From NCBI GenBank assembly GCA_038049695.1, contig CP142456.1:18318501-18382500 (forward strand): a stretch of 64,000 bases of DNA, written 5' to 3'. Shown one piece after another: positions 1 to 10,895 of the stretch (its first letter is position 1; each line of letters begins with the position of its first letter). Position numbers and translations under genes: made by a program. Source of the DNA: Cinnamomum chago (taxonomy: Eukaryota > Streptophyta > Magnoliopsida > Laurales > Lauraceae). Under the pieces are notes generated by a model. That model had not been told where the DNA came from. It ran no database searches and was given only the letters and a program-made list of their open reading frames with translations.

Positions 1-1464
1 AGATTTCTTTACCCGAAATGGATGATTGTAAGCTAGAAATCTCCGGTGACCCATGAATACGTGCTTGTGGCTGTTTGTCAACCATTTTGAGCATGTCTCA
101 AGTCCACATGTCGGACATCCTTTATTGGATTTAACAGCATACCCAGACAGATTTCCATATGCTGGAAAATCGTTTATTGTCCACATCAAAATGGCTCTCA
201 AATTGAATGTGGATTGAGTAAACGCATCGTAAACACTTACTCCATTCACCCACAGCTCTTTCAAATCATCTATAAGAGGTGCTAAGTACACATCAATGTC
301 ATTTCCTGGTTGCTTAGGCCCAGGAATGAGTAATGTCAAGATTAAATTTTCTTTTGACATGCATAACAAGGGAGAAAGATTGTATGTGACCAGAATTACA
401 GGCCAACAACTATGTCTAGAGCTAAGATCACCAAAAGGATTGAATCCATCCGAAGAAAGGCCAAGTCTAAGATTACGAGGATCAGATGCAAATGAGGGCC
501 ACTTATCATCTATTCTATTCCATGCCAATGAGTCCACTGGATGTCGCATAATGCCATCCTGACTTTTGTTTGAGTAGTGCCAAGTCAATTGTTCACTCTT
601 TTCTGCTGACTTAAACAATCTCCTAAATCTTGGAATAATTGGAAAATACCTCAAAACCTTTGCTGGAACTCCCTTCCTTATCAATTTGGTTCGTGCATTG
701 AATTTCCACCGTGAAGAACCACACTTTGGACATGTCTCAAGATGCTCTAGATCTTTTCGAAACAAGCAACAGTCATTCTCACATGCATGTATCTTCTCAT
801 ACCCTAGATCAAAAGCATTAAATAGCTTTTTGGATGAGTAAAAACCATCCGGAAGTATGTTATTGAGTGGTAGCAATTCATGAACAATCTTGAGAACATC
901 ATCAAATGCTTTGTCAGACAGACTGTGTCGAGCCTTTGCCTTGAATAACATAAGTGTTGCTGACATCTTAGTGTGTGTCGATCCTGAATATAAAGGAAGC
1001 TCTGCCTCCTCGACAAGCTTTTGAAAATCTTGGTAGCCTCTTTCATCTATATGATCCACATCATCATCTTCGAAACATGCATCTCTAAACATTTTATATG
1101 ATGCTGGAATTTCAGCATTTTCAGTTTCCCCTACTGCGGTTGGTTTTTCTCCATGAAAAATCCATGTGGTGTAAGTAGGATCAATTCCATAATATACTAG
1201 ATGGTCGTAGACTACATTGTAATGATGGTATTTCAAGTTTAAACACCTGATGCAAGGACATTGAATCTTCTCTGGATACCCTTTCTTTTCTTGAACCTTA
1301 TCTGCAAACTTTCGTGCTCCCTCTCGATATGCTTCTGATGGTCTAAAATAAAGAAAACCCAAGTTTTTTACTAATTAGATCCTAAATAGGTATGGGACAT
1401 CAAATATTTTATAGTGCAGGGCTTTGGAATTGCACCTTGGTAGATGAATCCATTCTTTATCCAT
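1..1464 (-). CDS. TNP2-type CACTA transposase, N-terminal part, incomplete at window edge
   Basis: This is the DDE-type transposase of CACTA elements, which cuts at the element ends in the nucleus. Exon 1 is 1464-1436 (MDKEWIHLPR), then a 93-bp GT-AG intron (1435-1343), then exon 2 from 1342 leftwards, open without a stop to base 1. The order is that of the family: the transposase-associated domain with its Cys pairs (CPCIRC), a linker, a second Cys pair region (CPKCG), then the Transposase_21/TNP2 core with blocks SDGFNPFGDLS, IPGPKQPGNDIDVYL and MWTINDFPAYGNLSGY. The start was chosen because MDK-W-I is the usual N-terminus and the splice keeps the frame. No stop or frameshift is seen in about 457 codons. 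The C-terminal DUF4218 and DUF4216 regions lie outside the window, so whether the gene is functional is unknown. Confidence 0.9.
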
Positions 1465-1559
1465 AATGGATTATTGTCTTACATTGACAATGCTGTGAAA
1501 CTATGCAGGTGCAATCTATTAATTTCAGAAACATGGAATTAGATTGAAAGGGTATTGTA

Positions 1560-1697
1560 AAGCATGCATTTGAGAGCGTTGTTGCAAAGAGAGCTTGCCT
1601 TAGGAGTAGAAGAGGATGCTCTGCTTGGGTTCAAAGCTTCCAATCGCCTTTTTAGTTCCTCAAGTTCTGTAAACTGACGGCAACTGCTTTCTTGAAC
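1560..1697 (-). other. Unassigned coding-like exon inside E1
   Basis: On the minus strand an acceptor-like AAATAG at 1698-1703 is followed by about 50 open codons. The peptide is hydrophilic, with an acidic/basic helix-like stretch (FTELEELKRRLEAL) followed by a Ser-rich part, and ends at a TAA. It lies upstream of the transposase start. I do not recognise the protein. It could be a captured host exon, in line with the permease fragment next to it, or a chance open frame. Confidence 0.35.
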
Positions 1698-2075
1698 CTA
1701 TTTACAATAATAGAGTATCATAAAAACCTAAGCCGAATAACATCACTAAAATTTCCATATGGGAAGTCTTTTTCTCTCCCTCTAGTTATCAGTTATCACT
1801 ATTTCCATACAGACATCACATATATGGAGTTCATACAGGCAAGAGATATTTTGGACTATATATATGTGCAACATGTACACTGAAAAGCTGCTCATAACTT
1901 AAAGAAAAAAAAAAAGAAAGAAAAGAAACAGAACACCTAGTCTGGTCCTTTTATTTTTATGTTGGAGTTTGTATGCTTTCGTGTTGCTCTGTGATCAGAT
2001 GCCATACATAATTTTGTGCCTTGCATTAGGTAGTGTTGGCATTGATATATTCTGTTTTCTATTGTTTCCATGCAG

Positions 2076-2565
2076 GGCAAACTACAGAGCCATCAAGATC
2101 TTTCTTCTCCTTGCAAGAGCAGATATCTGAACTCCTAGCAATGGCTAAGGTAACATACAGGAGCAAGCCAATCTCATACTGGATCTTGCTGGTTCTAAGC
2201 AGTAGTGCAATGCTCATTGCATTTCCTGCTTCTTCCCTCCTATCCTGTCTCTACTTTGCTGATGGGGGAAAGAGCAAGTGGATTATTTCATGGGTAGCTG
2301 TGGCTGGGTGGCCTCTAACTGCCCTTTTTTTAATTCCTTTATATATCATGGATAAAAGGACACCCACTCCCATCACTCACAGTCTCGCTATTTGTTATGC
2401 AGCATTGGGTTTCCTAAGTGCTGTTGATAACTTGATGTATGCCTGGGCATATGCATATCTTCCTGCATCAACTGCTTCTTTACTTGCATCATAATCACTT
2501 GTTTTTTCTGTGCTTTTTGGATACATTACTGTTAGGAAAATGCTTCAGGACTTAAACATGTCAAT
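2076..2565 (+). pseudogene. Captured purine permease (PUP family) gene fragment
   Basis: The frame from 2076 reads as the N-terminal part of a plant purine permease, a plasma-membrane carrier for purines and cytokinin-like compounds. Diagnostic stretches are KPISYWILLVLSSSAMLIAF, ASSLLSCLYFADGGKSKWII, SWVAVAGWPLTALFLIPLY and LGFLSAVDNLMYAWAYAYLP, covering about the first three membrane helices. It starts at an intron acceptor (CATGCAG, ending 2075), so genomic rather than processed DNA was copied. A TCA-to-TAA type change at about 2492 stops the frame just where the family has a Ser-rich stretch, and homology continues past it (LVFSVLFGY) before fading near 2565. The fragment is antisense to the E1 transposase and inside the CACTA element, so it is a transduplicated host fragment. 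Family assignment is firm; the member is not determined. Confidence 0.85.
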
Positions 2566-2652
2566 TGATTGAAAGAAGTTTTAAAGTTGCTTTTGAAGAC
2601 AAATATTGTCTAATTTTAAGATGCAACCAATCATGATATTTTTAAAGTTAGA

Positions 2653-2793
2653 ATGAAAGGCACAAGTTTTGCTCTAAAACCATTGGAGGAGCAAGCAGCT
2701 TTCTCAGTCAAAGAGAATATCACAGAAGTTTGGCACAAAAGGCTCGGGCATTATCACCACCAAGGGCTGCTACAAAGGAAGTCCAAGATGTAA
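2653..2793 (+). pseudogene. Copia retrotransposon GAG-pre-integrase fragment
   Basis: An open stretch of 46 codons contains FSVKENITEVWHKRLGHYHH, followed by QGLL. That is the signature of the GAG-pre-integrase region that precedes integrase in Copia polyproteins (the W-H-R-L-G-H motif). Only this piece is present; neither protease nor integrase core flanks it. It sits about 90 bp after the permease fragment inside E1, so either a Copia scrap was picked up along with the host DNA or it inserted separately and was deleted. Confidence 0.75.
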
Positions 2794-2884
2794 ATATACA
2801 ATGCTCATATTTACTGTCTACATGTAAATAAAACAATGGCAAGTAATATATTGATTAAACCTCACATCTCCCTATCTTTCTCTT

Positions 2885-3960
2885 TTCAGATTCAAAGTGA
2901 ACAAAAGAAAGAAAAAAGCAAAAAAAGAAAAAAAGGTAATGAGGGGGCCGGTGGTCCACTGGGCAAAGAGGGGGAGGAAAGAAATCAGAAAGAATGAGAG
3001 AAAGAAACAGAGAGAGAGTGAAATGGATGGGTGCCCAGTCACGTTGCTAGGAAGACTGAATGAGGAGGAAATAAAGAAAGGAAGAAAGAGAGAATAGAAA
3101 ATCAGATGGGAGATGAGATGAATGAGTGGAGAAGGGAGAGGGAAATGAGAGAGAGGGCTGCTGAGAGCATGGAATGAGAAAGGAGAAAGGGAGATAAGGG
3201 AGAAGGAGAAGGAAGAAAGAAAGAAGAGGAGGAGGAAAAGGCGGCTGCGCAGTACAGAGGAGGGGAGAGGAACAGGGGAGGAAGAAGAGAAGAGAGGAAG
3301 ACAGAGAGAACCAAGGGAGAGAGGGAGTGGTGCGCAGGTGGGCGCAGGGCAGAACAGAGGAGGAAGCAGGGGAGAGGGAGAGAAACAGGGGAGGAAGAAG
3401 AGGAGAGGGAGAGAGAGAGAGAGAGAACCGAGGGAGCGAGGGAGTGCTGTGCAGGTGGGCGCTGCAGCAAGCGCAGGCGAGGGGAGACAGGGGAGGAAGA
3501 TGAGAGGAAGGGAGGGAGAAGAGCAGACAGAGAGGAAAGAGTGATGGGGAACGAGGGAGAGAGAGAGCAGAGAAGAAAGAGAGAGAAGAGGGGGAATGGG
3601 GCGTGAGTGCAGGAAGAGGGAGGGGTGTACCTGGTGCAGGGGAGGAGTCTGCGGCGCGAGGAGGAAGATGAAGGCGTCCGGGGGTTGCTGCGAGCTCTTG
3701 GCGATGCTGCTGTGGTCGTCGTGCAGTGGAGAGGGAGGGAGAGATAGAGGAGATGGGCTGATGGGCTCTGGAGTGGGCGATGGAGGCGGGAGAGAGAAAT
3801 AGGTGAGAGAGAACGAAATGGGTGAGGAGAGGGAGAGCGCGATGGACGCGGGAGAGAAACAAATGAGAGAGGAGAGAGAACGAAAGGAGGGAAACGGTAA
3901 TTTTGAGAGGAGAGAACGAAAACGCGGGATTAAGAATTTCGCTGGCGGGAGAGGAAAAGG
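2885..3960 (-). repeat. Purine-rich (GA)n tract; CT-rich 5' leader of E1
   Basis: The plus strand is almost all A and G, with GAGA and GGAGGAAG runs. Read in the transposase direction this is a CT-rich leader, the same feature found just inside the 5' end of elements A, B and C and the right end of D. Short GC-rich islands near 3600-3720 and 3950-4040 may be 5' untranslated exons. Long open frames across it are Ser/Leu/Pro-rich low-complexity translations and are not called as genes. Confidence 0.7.
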
Positions 3961-4043
3961 AAACGTTGACTATTGCCCGCGAAAAACTAACGCCGAAAAT
4001 ACTTTCCACGTCCTTTGCCAGCGAGAATACCGGTTAGCATATT

Positions 4044-4338
4044 AGGCTATTACGGCGTGCGGTGGACGCCTTAAAAAACGTATATGTATTACGGCGTGCG
4101 GTGGACGCCGTAAAAAACGTATATATATTTCGGCGTGCGATGGACGCCGTAAAACATGTATTCATTTACGACCCACTTATTCTGCCGTAATTGACACTTA
4201 TTTACGACGCGAAACACGCACGCCGTTAAAAAGAGTAAAAAAATGACTTTTACGGCTCACATTTCAGGCACGCCGTAATTGTATATCATTTACGGCGTGC
4301 ACCTAATGCAGGCCGTAAAATGCGCGCCGTAAAAGCCC
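4044..4338. repeat. E1 subterminal repeat array
   Basis: At least eight copies of a roughly 10-bp motif, ACGGCGTGC or its complement GCACGCCGT, lie within 300 bp of the terminal repeat, with several units paired head to head (ACGGCGTGCGGTGGACGCCGT). In En/Spm such subterminal motifs are the binding sites of the small DNA-binding protein (TNPA) and mark functional ends. The role here is inferred from position and pattern. Confidence 0.85.
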
Positions 4339-4353
4339 TGTTTTGGTGTAGTG

Positions 4354-4556
4354 ATATAAGGGTGGGCCCCACAACTTGCATTTTATTGGGCATGTGTATA
4401 GTGAAAAAGTTATCATCTTCCTCTCTTTTATAAAAGTAGATAGATATAGCCAAGTTGGGTTCAGGGCAGGTTTGGGGTTTTGTTTGTCTACCTCACCCCT
4501 GCCATGTGTATATAATGTAAATATTTATTAGTGAAGTTATGCACGAACTTATCCAG
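4354..4556. other. Unassigned spacer between E1 and solo LTR
   Basis: About 200 bp of AT-rich sequence with no open frame or repeat that I recognise. It continues on the far side of the solo LTR at 7698 and so is older than that insertion. Confidence 0.5.
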
Positions 4557-7500
4557 TGTCACGTCCCCCAAACCCGATTAGAAAATAAACCGGATCCGGG
4601 GAGTGAAATTTTGGGCCAATTAAAATTTTTTTCCCTTTTTGGCCCAAGGATCGTAAGTCCGCTGTGAGGATAATGTATTTCAACCTCAAAACATAAAACA
4701 ATAGCGGAATTCATACATTGATATCAACAATGGATAATAAATCTCAATTAAATTTAAAGTTGCAAGCAACAATTAAAGCTAAAGTGGAAGTTAATTTAAT
4801 TACTATAGCCATCCCATAAACTAAGGCCATAAAACAACATTGAGTCAATGAAAGAAAAGTTCAACGAAGAATAAAAAAATGAATTAAATAAAATCTAATG
4901 TTTGTCCCAAAAGTGATTCTCTCATGTGCCTGGTATTGATGACGCTACTCTACATCATCGGCACTCCACTCCCGTGCCTCCTCTGCTGGTTGCAGATCCT
5001 CTGGGATCTCCTCACCGGCATGCTCCTCGTAGTAGTACTCACCTGAGGAGTCTGCACACCAAGGAATAGAGTCAATGACATGTTGAGCAATAGATAAGCA
5101 AGATATAATTAAAACATAACATGCATCAAATATAAGAGTAATGACAAGTACAAGATCGTAGGAATACAAGGAACAATACTAGGCATGTAGCATGAGTAAA
5201 TATCATCAGAATCATAAACAGGAATCCTAGCAATACTAACAATCACCACTACCAATGTAATGCAATGCACAAGAGGGAGACTCCGTGGATGTCCAAGCCA
5301 CCTCACGGGGTACCAGTAACAAACTTATCCGGACTACTGATACCAAAGTCCGGCTCCAGGGGGATCCAAGCTCCCGGTCCTGGGAATAGTAGCACGGTCC
5401 AAGCCCGCTCCCAACTATTCAACGCCATGGACGCCGTCCAAAGTCGAATGCCCACCCCGATGTCCGAGTAACCGGCCCATCAATAAACCCCCAAACTGCA
5501 GTTGGCAATGATATGCAAATAACAATAATAATAAAGTGGTGTTGACACGAAAATAGACCAAGACAAGCAAGTCTGGCTAGCTCAATATACAAGACATGTT
5601 CATAGGGATTATCTCCTTTAAGTCAATACAAGACAAACCCAATCACGTGATAATCCCTTCAGTCTAGCCAGTCATGTTTATCAATTACATAACACGGGGT
5701 CCTAAGGTACACTCTAAGTCAGGTCCAAGTTCTAATTCTACAAGGGATTATGTTTCATAATTAATTAGGTGTTTTATGCCAAGAGAGTGTACAAGGATAC
5801 AAAATCAATGGATACGATTAATCAATCAAGGAGAGATTACAATCCAATCCTAGGCAAGTGTTGTCATCCATGTATCATATGTGGTTTAACGGAGTGCATG
5901 GGGAATTTGAATCATCAATGCTTATAAAGAATTTCCTTGATGTACAATCATGTTGAGCATTGATTGATTCAATTCCATACGCATTCGGTTAAACCCTACA
6001 CAATACACGAATACCTAGACAACCCATCGAAGCACACCAAGCCACGTGCTACGATTTCAAAACCCCATTAATGGTCCCATGAGAGTGGTTCCATGGTTTC
6101 CAATGTCTAAGGCCCAAACCTAGGCTAACAATCTCGTTACCAACAAGAAAGTGGTCTAATAATTAATCTCCTTAACTACCTCTCTACCTGATCCCCAATC
6201 ATCACGAGACATGTATCATTGGATTCTACGCTCAAAGAGCGTTCCAACGGTATATGACTTGCGAAATTCCGACGTATGGTTCAGAAGTTATGGCCCATAG
6301 AAGTTTAACCATTATATATATAAAAGCGAGACGGACTAATACGTGTCCGATTCATCGGATGGATGATCCTCATCCATGTCAAGCCACAACATCTCTTTGC
6401 TTCTTTTGTTTTTTTTTAACTCATCTCCTCTGCTGATGTCATGGCCATCAACACTGTTGTCCTTTTGTTTTTATTATTATTTTTCATTCATATGCACAAG
6501 TGGCTCAATTCAGAACGTGGACGTTGAACCATCAGACACCGTTTCCATTTCTTTTCATTTTTTTTTATTTTTTTTAAAACTCATCTAGTGTACTGATGTC
6601 TTGGCTGGACGTTCAGAACGTTGGGAACGTTCTGCACGTCCAGCCATCTGCGTCCCCTCTTTTTTTTTTGTTTACAGTCTTTCACCCAATTCATTTCAAA
6701 AATTCACCTGCACAAAACTGAGCCACCGTGCTCCCCCAATAATCCATTCCATCCATCATTATTTTCACTTATATCAAATTAACAAACTAAAATTAACAAT
6801 TAATTAAATAAACTCAAATTAATAACAGAACAGGCTTGGAATTAGGGAAAACTAACAAGAAAACACATCCAATCAATAGAAGACGTACACACATGCTTAA
6901 TTATAAAATGCAGATCTACTTGCCTCAACCAAGAGGAAGATTGGAATTGGGAAAATCTGAGGAGAAGCCCTACCACTGCAGAAACCTCGATCTACCCCGA
7001 CCAAACGCAATCTAACACGCAAAGGAGAAGAAAAGAGAGGAAAAGATTAAGATCTAACCTAAATCTAAACCAAAGATAATTGATTGGGAAAAATGAAAGA
7101 GAGGGAAATCTTACCAAACTGATGTCAATGGAAAGAGGAGACTGCGAGGAAGAAGGTGAGCGGCTCGGATCGCGGAAGTGATCCTGCAGGGAAAGAGTTC
7201 TGGAGCCTTGGAAAAATGAGGAAGAAGAAAGGTTACTGTAACTTCATTCGTTGCAAAGAATGATTAAGAGATTAGGGTTAATCTCTTGTTAAGAAGAAGG
7301 GAAGGGGGAAAAGACTAAGTTACCCCTTAAGTGGGTCAGGAGAAAGAATTAATTATTAGAAGGGTTTCTGGTTGTCGGATCGCAACGAGCCAGAAGAGAA
7401 AATTGATCAACGCGACGAGACCTTTCCAACGAACCCAAAATCACGGCGATAGGAATTTTTCGGAAAAACACTCAATTTTTTCTTAATTTGCAAACTACCC

Positions 7501-7692
7501 CCCTACTAGGGTCAAACGAACTCAGAATCGCACGAAACTCCGCAGACACTATTCTAACACTAAAAGAAACTCGCTGACCATCTAAACCCGCTTAAATATC
7601 TAATAAAACAATAATTATAATAATATCAAAATAAATGGGTCAACGGGCCGGTAATTGGGCCCAACTGACCCAGTAAGGTCGCAGACCTTACA
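4557..7692 (+). mobile_element. Solo LTR, about 3.1 kb, with 5-bp target duplication TCCAG
   Basis: The element begins TGTCACGTCCCCC and ends GACCTTACA, so it has TG...CA termini. It is flanked by TCCAG at 4552-4556 and again at 7693-7697. No second LTR, primer-binding site or polyprotein lies inside, so a single LTR remains, as after LTR-LTR recombination of a full element. The length and the TGTCACGTCCC start resemble long LTRs of plant Gypsy (Tekay-like) elements, but without pol the lineage is an inference. A TATA-like TATATATAAAAG near 6313 suggests plus orientation, which is uncertain. Confidence 0.85.
6602..6646. repeat. 21-bp-arm hairpin in the solo LTR
   Basis: The arms are 6602-6622 and 6626-6646, with a GGG loop. 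They are inverted copies with one mismatch, and the inner halves (CAGAACGTT / AACGTTCTG) pair perfectly. It lies about 290 bp downstream of the TATA-like box, so a transcript from that box would carry the hairpin. Function unknown. Confidence 0.85.
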
Positions 7693-7697
7693 TCCAG

Positions 7698-7955
7698 TGT
7701 TGAGCAACAACTTAAGGCATTAGGATGAAAAATGTGTGTTTGATCTCTACAACACTTGTTCATGTCATGCATTATATATTTTCAAATTTTAGAACCTTTA
7801 TAATTGGAGCCCACCTGATCCCATCGAGAGTTTGATATCACATTCAAATGACCCATCATGGGGCGGGTCGGATTTGAATGAGATAAATTTTTTGATTGGG
7901 TAGGTTTAGGTTTAGGTTTACTTCAATGGCTCGACCCATATCAATCCGTGTGTGG
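7698..7955. other. Unassigned AT-rich spacer
   Basis: Continuation of the pre-insertion sequence from 4556. It holds no coding signal. A short run of three TTTAGG units near 7906 is noted but is not a telomere repeat. Confidence 0.4.
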
Positions 7956-9060
7956 TGTCACATCCCGGTCCCGAGATTACCTGGCCAAGGGTAATTCACG
8001 AGGTGTGACACGCGTACTCCCGTGCTCATCACACCTGTTTCGGATCAAGTGTGAGTCACGGTGGAGATAAATCCACTTTTCACATGTGTGATATTCTCAC
8101 AGACACCTGTCTCTGTACATTTAATAGCAGAAGGATCAAACAGAATATACAAGGTATCATATCATGAGCTATCCCATTTTCAAGTTCATTACACAAAAGA
8201 TGAATTCATTACTATTAAGAAGTAGAGAATTAAAACTTAGTATTAAGAAGTAGAGAATTAAAACTTACTCTACCTCAATAATACAAAAGTACCTATATAC
8301 GTCACTACCAAAAGTAATATCTAGTTCAACTTCACAAAAGTATTCTATCAACAAAGAGGAAATATGACGCTCTCTGAAGACGAGAGCTAGACAGCTCCCT
8401 CAGCTGTCCACTTTTCTAAGCCTGAAGGTACCTCGATTGCCTCCTCCTCTCCCTCCTCAGTCTCCTCAGGACCCGGATTGGGACCTGTGTCTATAACACC
8501 AAGAATAACTAGTGAATACAACGATTCAACTGAGTATAGGCAATAATCCAATTACACATGGTGTATCAAATTCAGAATTAATAACAGAAAATTATATAAG
8601 AGATCATGTGAAGTAAAACTAGGCAATTGTGCAATGAGATTTAAATCATGCTTAAAGATTCAATAATGATTGGAAGTTAACAAACTAGTTGGTAAGCACA
8701 TTAGCTAAATCCCCTTAAAGGGGGCATGCGTTTTGGGATGTCACCAGTGACCCGGCCAAAGGTTCAACTGACTATTCGAGTTCTGAAGTTTCGGTGCTCC
8801 AGATTGTCTTCTGCGCAGCGACATTCACAATCTAAACCAAGAGCCAACCCCGTTTAGTATCGTGCGATCAAAGCTAAGTAGTACCGACTCATTTAAATCA
8901 ATATGAAACCGAACTTGAGTAGACCAAACTAATCCTTTCTTACTACAATTCAATTCATATACTTTCACAAATCTACTCAAGACTTCCCAATTTATGATAC
9001 AGTTAAAACACACTAATATTAAGATGACAATGCAGGTAATAATATAAAAGGAGTACAATA
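7956..9060 (+). mobile_element. LTR fragment, Gypsy-like, 3' truncated
   Basis: The sequence starts TGTCACATCCCGGTCCCGAG, a start common in long plant Gypsy LTRs and similar in style to the solo LTR at 4557. It has the same kind of interior (a short GC-rich stretch at 8380-8500 followed by AT-rich DNA with scattered GC-rich patches). No matching 3' terminus, second LTR or target duplication was found before the sequence changes character at the AT run near 9061. It is probably a truncated LTR remnant. Confidence 0.5.
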
Positions 9061-10489
9061 ATATATATATATATGGGAGTTGCTCTGGTAATAGAGCCTC
9101 CCACCATCTCTATGAGAGAGCTCAATTTCGACCATTCTTTTTCATTTGGGATCCAACGGTTCGTGATAAAAGTCAAAAAGCAGCCCCGCATGAGAGAAAC
9201 ATCACATGCCCATTTCAGAACTTCCGCCTAAATTTGGACGAAACCCTATCCTTTCTCTTCTCAACCGGTGCACCCCTCCATTCTCTTCTGCCGCCAGACC
9301 ATGCTGCTTAGACTGACCAAAACTGCCGCCCAAAAGAGAAGCTTGGTGATGCTGTGACGATCCATTCTGTCCTCTTCGAAGCCCGATGACGCTGCACCAC
9401 TCCATTCTTCGTTCTGAGATTCACCGGACGATGCTTCGAAGCCGCCTGATCAAAACTGCCGAAGCGAGAGTAGTTCGCTGTGAAGCCCGAAAGAGAAGCC
9501 CGACGACGCTGTGACGATCCATTCTCTTCTCTACGAAGCTCGACGACGTTGCGACGATAATTTTTTATCGACACTTATATGTGCAGCGCTTAACTGCAAG
9601 ACCACGTTGTCGTTAAGTAGTAAAGGACTAAATAGTCCGGATTATAGATCCTACGGAGAGAGGATGGAAGAAGCAATGAATCCAATTAAATGAGAGTTGA
9701 ACTAAGATATAGCTAATATAAACAATTGAAGTGAATAATTAAAACTAATAAATTATGCAATGTAAACAACTAATTAAAAATCTAAAATATGAAACTGATA
9801 AGATCTAATCTAATCTAACAAGCTACACTAAATTATTGGATGAATGGTGGTGGAAATGAAAGACTTAAGGTGAAGATGTGGTGTGAAATGTGTAGGATTT
9901 TAAAACAAGTTGTAAAGTGTAGATCTAACAATCTGGAAGCGAAAATAACAAATCAAATAAAGATTAAAATTAACTAAAAAAAATATGAGATTAGGCAATC
10001 CAAGATCCACTAAGTATGTAATTAAATCAAATAAGCATGTTTTAATTCAACTCTCAAATCTACAATCCAATTAGCAATCTCTTGCCTAATTGGATTGGAT
10101 GATATAATTATGAAGATTAAAGTAAAGAAAATCAAAAGCCAAAATCGTAGAACATCATCTAGTTACTCTAACAATAAGTCATCAAAATCAAGGTACAAAA
10201 GATCAAAGATAAGGGCTATATAGCATACTATGTGAGAGAACTTAATCCAACTACAACACATTAATTGAGATTATCCAAGCATCAAGTGTAGAGATAGAGC
10301 ATGAGAAATGAGAGAGATTAGCACAATTAGAACTAAAATCTACTAATCAATTAAGGCACAAGTAGGGAATTTAAACTAAAACATGCATGGAATTGAACTA
10401 ATCACATTACTTAGTTTCAAAATGAGAGCCTAATCCAACTCCAAATCTTCATTAATGATCTTCAATTATACACTCTCTCTAGATTAGTT
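9061..10489. other. Non-coding stretch with a duplicated GC-rich block
   Basis: This begins with an AT dinucleotide run. At 9198-9555 there is a GC-richer block in which a roughly 60-bp segment (around the motif GCTGTGACGATCCATTCT) occurs at about 9348 and again at about 9507. From 9560 on the DNA is very AT-rich with no coding signal. It may be the body of the CACTA element whose end is at 10638, but the left terminus was not found. Confidence 0.4.
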
Positions 10490-10638
10490 ACAAAGAATCG
10501 CGGCTAAAACAATTAGTGACAACACTTATAGCAACGACTCAGCGGCGATCAAAATATTGTCTCTAAAACTTTTAGCCGCAACTTTAAGACCTTTAGCCGC
10601 GAAAATTTTCGCAGCTAAATGTCAAGTTTCTTGTAGTG
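10490..10638 (-). mobile_element. CACTA element E2, one terminus only
   Basis: The right end reads CACTACAAGAAACTTGAC on the minus strand, the most common CACTA terminal repeat in plants, with AAG outside. Inside it are repeated TTTAGCCGCG / CGCGGCTAAA motifs within 140 bp, a subterminal array unlike those of the other elements. The partner terminus was not found, so the element is truncated or its left end lies hidden in 9061-10490. Confidence 0.75.
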
Positions 10639-10836
10639 AAGCTCCTAAATGCAATCTAAAAGTAAAAATAAAATTGCCAAAAGATCTCCCCCTTGTCACT
10701 CTACAAATACGTTCCAATTTATAGGAACATTGAAGACCATGGATTGCTTGAATTTGATTTGGAGGCTTTTGATTGGCTCAGTGGAGAGGTGAGTTGGATG
10801 GAATATTTTATATGTAAAAAATAATATGCAATTGTT

Positions 10837-10895
10837 GGGATTTGAACCCATAACATATTTCAAACCAACCCAAATTCTAACCAATACACCAACCA
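10837..10895 (-). mobile_element. tRNA-derived SINE-like remnant with Pol III A and B boxes
   Basis: On the minus strand TGGTGTATTGG (10891-10881) fits the Pol III A box and GGGTTCAAATCCC (10849-10837) is a full B box; 31 bp lie between them, as in tRNA genes and tRNA-headed SINEs. The flanks do not fold into a convincing acceptor stem or anticodon arm, so a working tRNA is unlikely. Tail and target duplications were not resolved. Confidence 0.55.

Larger units (their letters stand above)
1..4353 (-). mobile_element. CACTA element E1, 5' portion (left part outside window)
   Basis: The right end is the terminal inverted repeat at 4340-4353, which reads CACTACACCAAAAC on the minus strand and is followed outside by ATA, a possible 3-bp target duplication. 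Inside it come a subterminal array of ACGGCGTGC/GCACGCCGT motifs, a CT-rich leader (minus strand), captured host fragments and a minus-strand TNP2 transposase that leaves the window on the left. So this is the 5' half of a CACTA transposon. The other end is not visible. The terminal repeat and subterminal motif differ from those of the other CACTA elements here, so it is a separate family. Confidence 0.9.

Noticed and set aside
3047-4009. 320-codon open frame on the minus strand
   Set aside because: Ser/Leu/Pro-rich translation of a GA/CT tract; other frames of the same tract are open too. It is low-complexity DNA, not a gene.
7900-7925. Telomere-like TTTAGG run
   Set aside because: Only about three units and lacking the third G of the plant repeat; likely chance.
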